Assembly (NCBI GenBank): GCA_964611575.1
Contig: CAZTAJ010000001.1
Span: 51,018 to 115,017 of the forward strand
Source of the DNA: CAITUY01 sp964611575
GTDB lineage: Bacteria > Verrucomicrobiota > Kiritimatiellia > CAIKKV01 > CAITUY01
Length of the DNA: 64,000 nucleotides
Reading direction: 5' to 3'
The position numbers and the translations under genes are program-made. Shown here piece after piece: positions 62,451 through 64,000 of the stretch (position 1 is its first letter; every line of letters starts with the position of its first letter). A model generated the notes under the pieces. It was not told the DNA's origin and made no database searches. It worked only from the letters and a program-made list of their open reading frames with translations.

Positions 62451-64000
62451 GTGAAGGTCTGGCTCTTCAAGTTCATCGACGCCACGCTCGGTGCCGCGTT
62501 GTGCTGGCTGATGGGCCGCGCGCGGCACTGGCTCCGTTGCGAGCCGTCGGTTCCGCCCGATCCCCTGGCCGGCGCCCCCTCCCTCCCATTCAGCATCCGC
62601 CGCGTGCTGGTCATTCGGCCCGGCGGGCTGGGGGACATGGTCCAGCTTCTTCCGGCCCTGCGCGCATTGCGGGACCGGTTCCCCGGGGTCTGGGTGGAGG
62701 TCGTCTGTGAGCGCCGCAACGCCGGCGTGCTGCAGATGTCCGGCCTCGCGGACCGGATCGCGTGTTACGATGCCCATCCGATGTCGGTCCTCCTGGGCCT
62801 GTGGCGGTCCCGCTACGATGTGGTGATCGATACCGAGCAGTTTCACCACATCTCGGCGCTCCTGGCGCTGGCGGGCGGGGCACCGGTGCGCATCGGGTTC
62901 AAGATCAATCCCGGCCGCAACCCGCTCTACACGCACCTGATCACCTACGATCTCGATGGGTGGGAAGCCGCCCAATTCATGCGGTTGTTGGCGCCCCTCG
63001 GCATCACCAACATCGAGCCCGTCGTGGAAGGCATCCTGAAACTCTCCAACCCACGTCCAACAACCAATAACCAACAACCAACAACCAACGGTCAGCGAAG
63101 AGCAGTCCAAACTTCGGCGTTGGACGTTGGGTGTTGTGCGTTGGGCGTTAGTTCTTCTTCCCCCGCTCCCCATCTCCCACCTTCCACCCCCCACCTCCCA
63201 CCTTCTCCCCTCCCTCCCATCCTCCTCCATCCCGGCTCGACCACCCGGTACAAGACCTGGCCGACAGACCGCTGGGTGGCGTTGATCGAGCGGTTACATG
63301 TCGCGACCGGTCGCCCCATGGTGCTGGTCGGCGGCCCCTCTGACGCGGCATTGGCCGGGCGCATTCTGGCGCAATGCGCCCCCCCCCTCCCACCTCCCGC
63401 CTCCCACCTTCCACCTTCCACCTCCCGCCTCCCGCTGCGCCAGCCCTCGCCCTGTTTGTGGGGCGGATGTCCCCATCCGCCTGTGACTGGGTCCGCCCCA
63501 GGCAAGGTCGATGAGGACATCGACCCCACACCTCCGTCCCCCTTTCACGAGGAGGCCCACGCCCTACCTGCGCCTCGCGCTTCCCTCCCACCATCCACCA
63601 TCCACCATTCTCCCCCCACCTCCCACCTAACACCTAACACCCCCCACCTGCCACCTTCCACCCTCCCTCCCGCGCCCCTCCCGCCCCGAACCCAGAACCC
63701 AGAACCCGAAACCCAGAACCCAGAACCCAGAACCACCCTCTCGTTCCTCTCCTCCCTCGCGGGGCGCACGACCGTGGAAGAAACGGCGACGGCGCTGGCC
63801 GCCGCGGCGCTCTTCGTGGGCGGCGATTCGGGGCTGGCCCATCTGGCGGTGGCGGTGGGCACGCCGACGGTGGTGTTGTTCGGGCCGAGCGACAGCCGCA
63901 AATGGGGCGCGCGCGGACCCGGTCATGCGGTGGTGCGGCGCGAGTTGGCCTGTGCGCCCTGTGCGATGTTCGGGTATCACAAGCTCTGCCGCTCCATCGC
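62451..64000 (+). CDS. GT9 (heptosyltransferase-family) glycosyltransferase with in-frame repeat inserts, 3' end missing
   Basis: The frame from GTG 62451 is open to the window end (516 codons); I followed every codon. GT9 landmarks: VLVIRPGGLGDMVQLLPALR near 52-71, GFKINPGRNPLYTHL near 150, ILLHPGSTTRYKTWPTDRW near 258-276, VLVGGPSDAALAGRI, VGGDSGLAHLAVAVGTPTVV near 457-476 and the late ACAPCAMFGYHKLC. These enzymes add heptose or related sugars to lipid A core. Two repeat blocks (about 199-258 and 309-428) split the protein at the interdomain linker and at a loop. An ATG at 62511 is an alternative start. Without the inserts the visible part would be about family size. Confidence 0.83.
   Translation, partial: MKVWLFKFIDATLGAALCWLMGRARHWLRCEPSVPPDPLAGAPSLPFSIRRVLVIRPGGLGDMVQLLPALRALRDRFPGVWVEVVCERRNAGVLQMSGLADRIACYDAHPMSVLLGLWRSRYDVVIDTEQFHHISALLALAGGAPVRIGFKINPGRNPLYTHLITYDLDGWEAAQFMRLLAPLGITNIEPVVEGILKLSNPRPTTNNQQPTTNGQRRAVQTSALDVGCCALGVSSSSPAPHLPPSTPHLPPSPLPPILLHPGSTTRYKTWPTDRWVALIERLHVATGRPMVLVGGPSDAALAGRILAQCAPPLPPPASHLPPSTSRLPLRQPSPCLWGGCPHPPVTGSAPGKVDEDIDPTPPSPFHEEAHALPAPRASLPPSTIHHSPPTSHLTPNTPHLPPSTLPPAPLPPRTQNPEPETQNPEPRTTLSFLSSLAGRTTVEETATALAAAALFVGGDSGLAHLAVAVGTPTVVLFGPSDSRKWGARGPGHAVVRRELACAPCAMFGYHKLCRSI
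63048..63232 (+). repeat. Heptad-repeat insert 1 in the GT9 gene
   Basis: CAACAAC-type units (63048-63090), core AGCAGTCCAAACTTCGGCG (63101-63119), inverse GTTGGACGTTGGG units to about 63150, then CCACCTT/CACCTCC units to 63232. The core and right arm match 61801-61853 and encode the same QTSALDVG in the same frame. The insert lies just before the second Rossmann domain (ILLHPGST). Confidence 0.87.
63378..63737 (+). repeat. Heptad-repeat insert 2 in the GT9 gene
   Basis: About 360 bases inside the gene. They comprise CCACCTT/CCACCTCC units (63387-63430), a nested cloverleaf palindrome (63457-63530), CCACCAT/CACCTAAC units (63585-63665) and CCCAGAA units (63688-63735). They encode about 120 Pro/Ser/His/Thr-rich residues between AGRILAQCA and the conserved TLSFLSSLAGRT segment, without a stop or frameshift. 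Confidence 0.87.
63457..63530 (+). repeat. Cloverleaf palindrome inside a coding sequence (TGTGGGG/CCCCACA family)
   Basis: The outer stem is TGTGGGG (63457-63463) with CCCCACA (63524-63530). Inner hairpins are GGCGGATG-TCCC-CATCCGCC, TGGG-TCCGC-CCCA and GTCGATG-AGGA-CATCGAC. It has the same plan as the intergenic cloverleaf elements but sits within the second insert of the GT9 gene and is translated. Confidence 0.82.

Noticed and set aside
63378..63737. CRISPR array
   Set aside because: Units are 7 bp, contiguous or degenerate, with no uniform 25-40 bp repeats or spacers and no cas genes.
62451..64000. Pseudogene or frameshifted glycosyltransferase
   Set aside because: Codon-by-codon reading shows one uninterrupted frame from GTG 62451 to the window end, with GT9 motifs after the last insert in the same frame.

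Overview
The window is GC-rich bacterial chromosome with tightly packed operons, many 4-bp ATGA start/stop overlaps, and no tRNA, rRNA, CRISPR array or transposase gene that I can see. The gene content points to a Gram-negative, probably uncultured member of the Planctomycetes-Verrucomicrobia-Kiritimatiellota group: two exosortase-type enzymes in a polysaccharide cluster, a PilMNOP/PilQ envelope machine, a giant secreted protein with calcium-type repeats plus LamG and NHL domains, a DUF1573 protein, and abundant short palindromic and 7-bp repeats. The phylum assignment is inference from gene content; no rRNA or other phylogenetic marker was compared.

Layout. 1-3442: end of a LysM protein, then a minus-strand group (secreted GH20-like glycoside hydrolase with a carbohydrate-binding insert, DUF503 protein, tail-anchored HAD phosphatase). 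3591-7687: DUF1573 protein, a thioredoxin/DsbD-like fusion, and the ACT-domain/DUF711 pair. 7684-28476: a large exopolysaccharide locus in two opposed halves. The plus half (7684-14837) has an exosortase, an initiating sugar-phosphate transferase and an oxidoreductase/epimerase/isomerase/glycosyltransferase cassette. The minus half (28476 to 14892) has a Wzx flippase, three methyltransferases, a Wzy-like polymerase, an acyltransferase, several glycosyltransferases and a second exosortase fused to EpsI. 28785-41621: housekeeping genes ftsH-folP-cdaA-cdaR-TPR-ftsK-HTH/RodZ-like-rimO-pgsA-zinc protein-D-aminoacylase. 41625-43926: a minus-strand PAS protein with an orphan histidine-kinase dimerisation segment, and a PilT-like protein with destroyed ATPase motifs. 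44127-55760: pilM-N-O-P, a small Ig-like surface protein, a 1990-residue multidomain secreted protein and a PilQ secretin. 56147-58655: purB and purM. 58818-64000: a giant PTPS-related membrane protein and a GT9 glycosyltransferase that runs off the end of the window.

The most unusual feature is a dispersed repeat system concentrated after about 40 kb. It has two layers: (i) arrays of 7-bp units of many different sequences (GGTTCAG, CCAATCT, CAACAAC-type, CCACCTT, CCCAGAA and others), often arranged as inverted arms around a short core; and (ii) cloverleaf-like palindromes of 53-74 bp with an outer stem and two or three inner hairpins. They sit between genes, but several blocks are also inside the PTPS-related protein and the GT9 gene, which both stay in frame through hundreds of bases of repeat. 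The two genes even carry the same insert core in the same orientation and frame. I see this as a family of in-frame palindromic and heptad elements, comparable in outcome to Rickettsia palindromic elements and in unit length to cyanobacterial STRR repeats, but with a diversity of unit sequences that I do not recognise as described.
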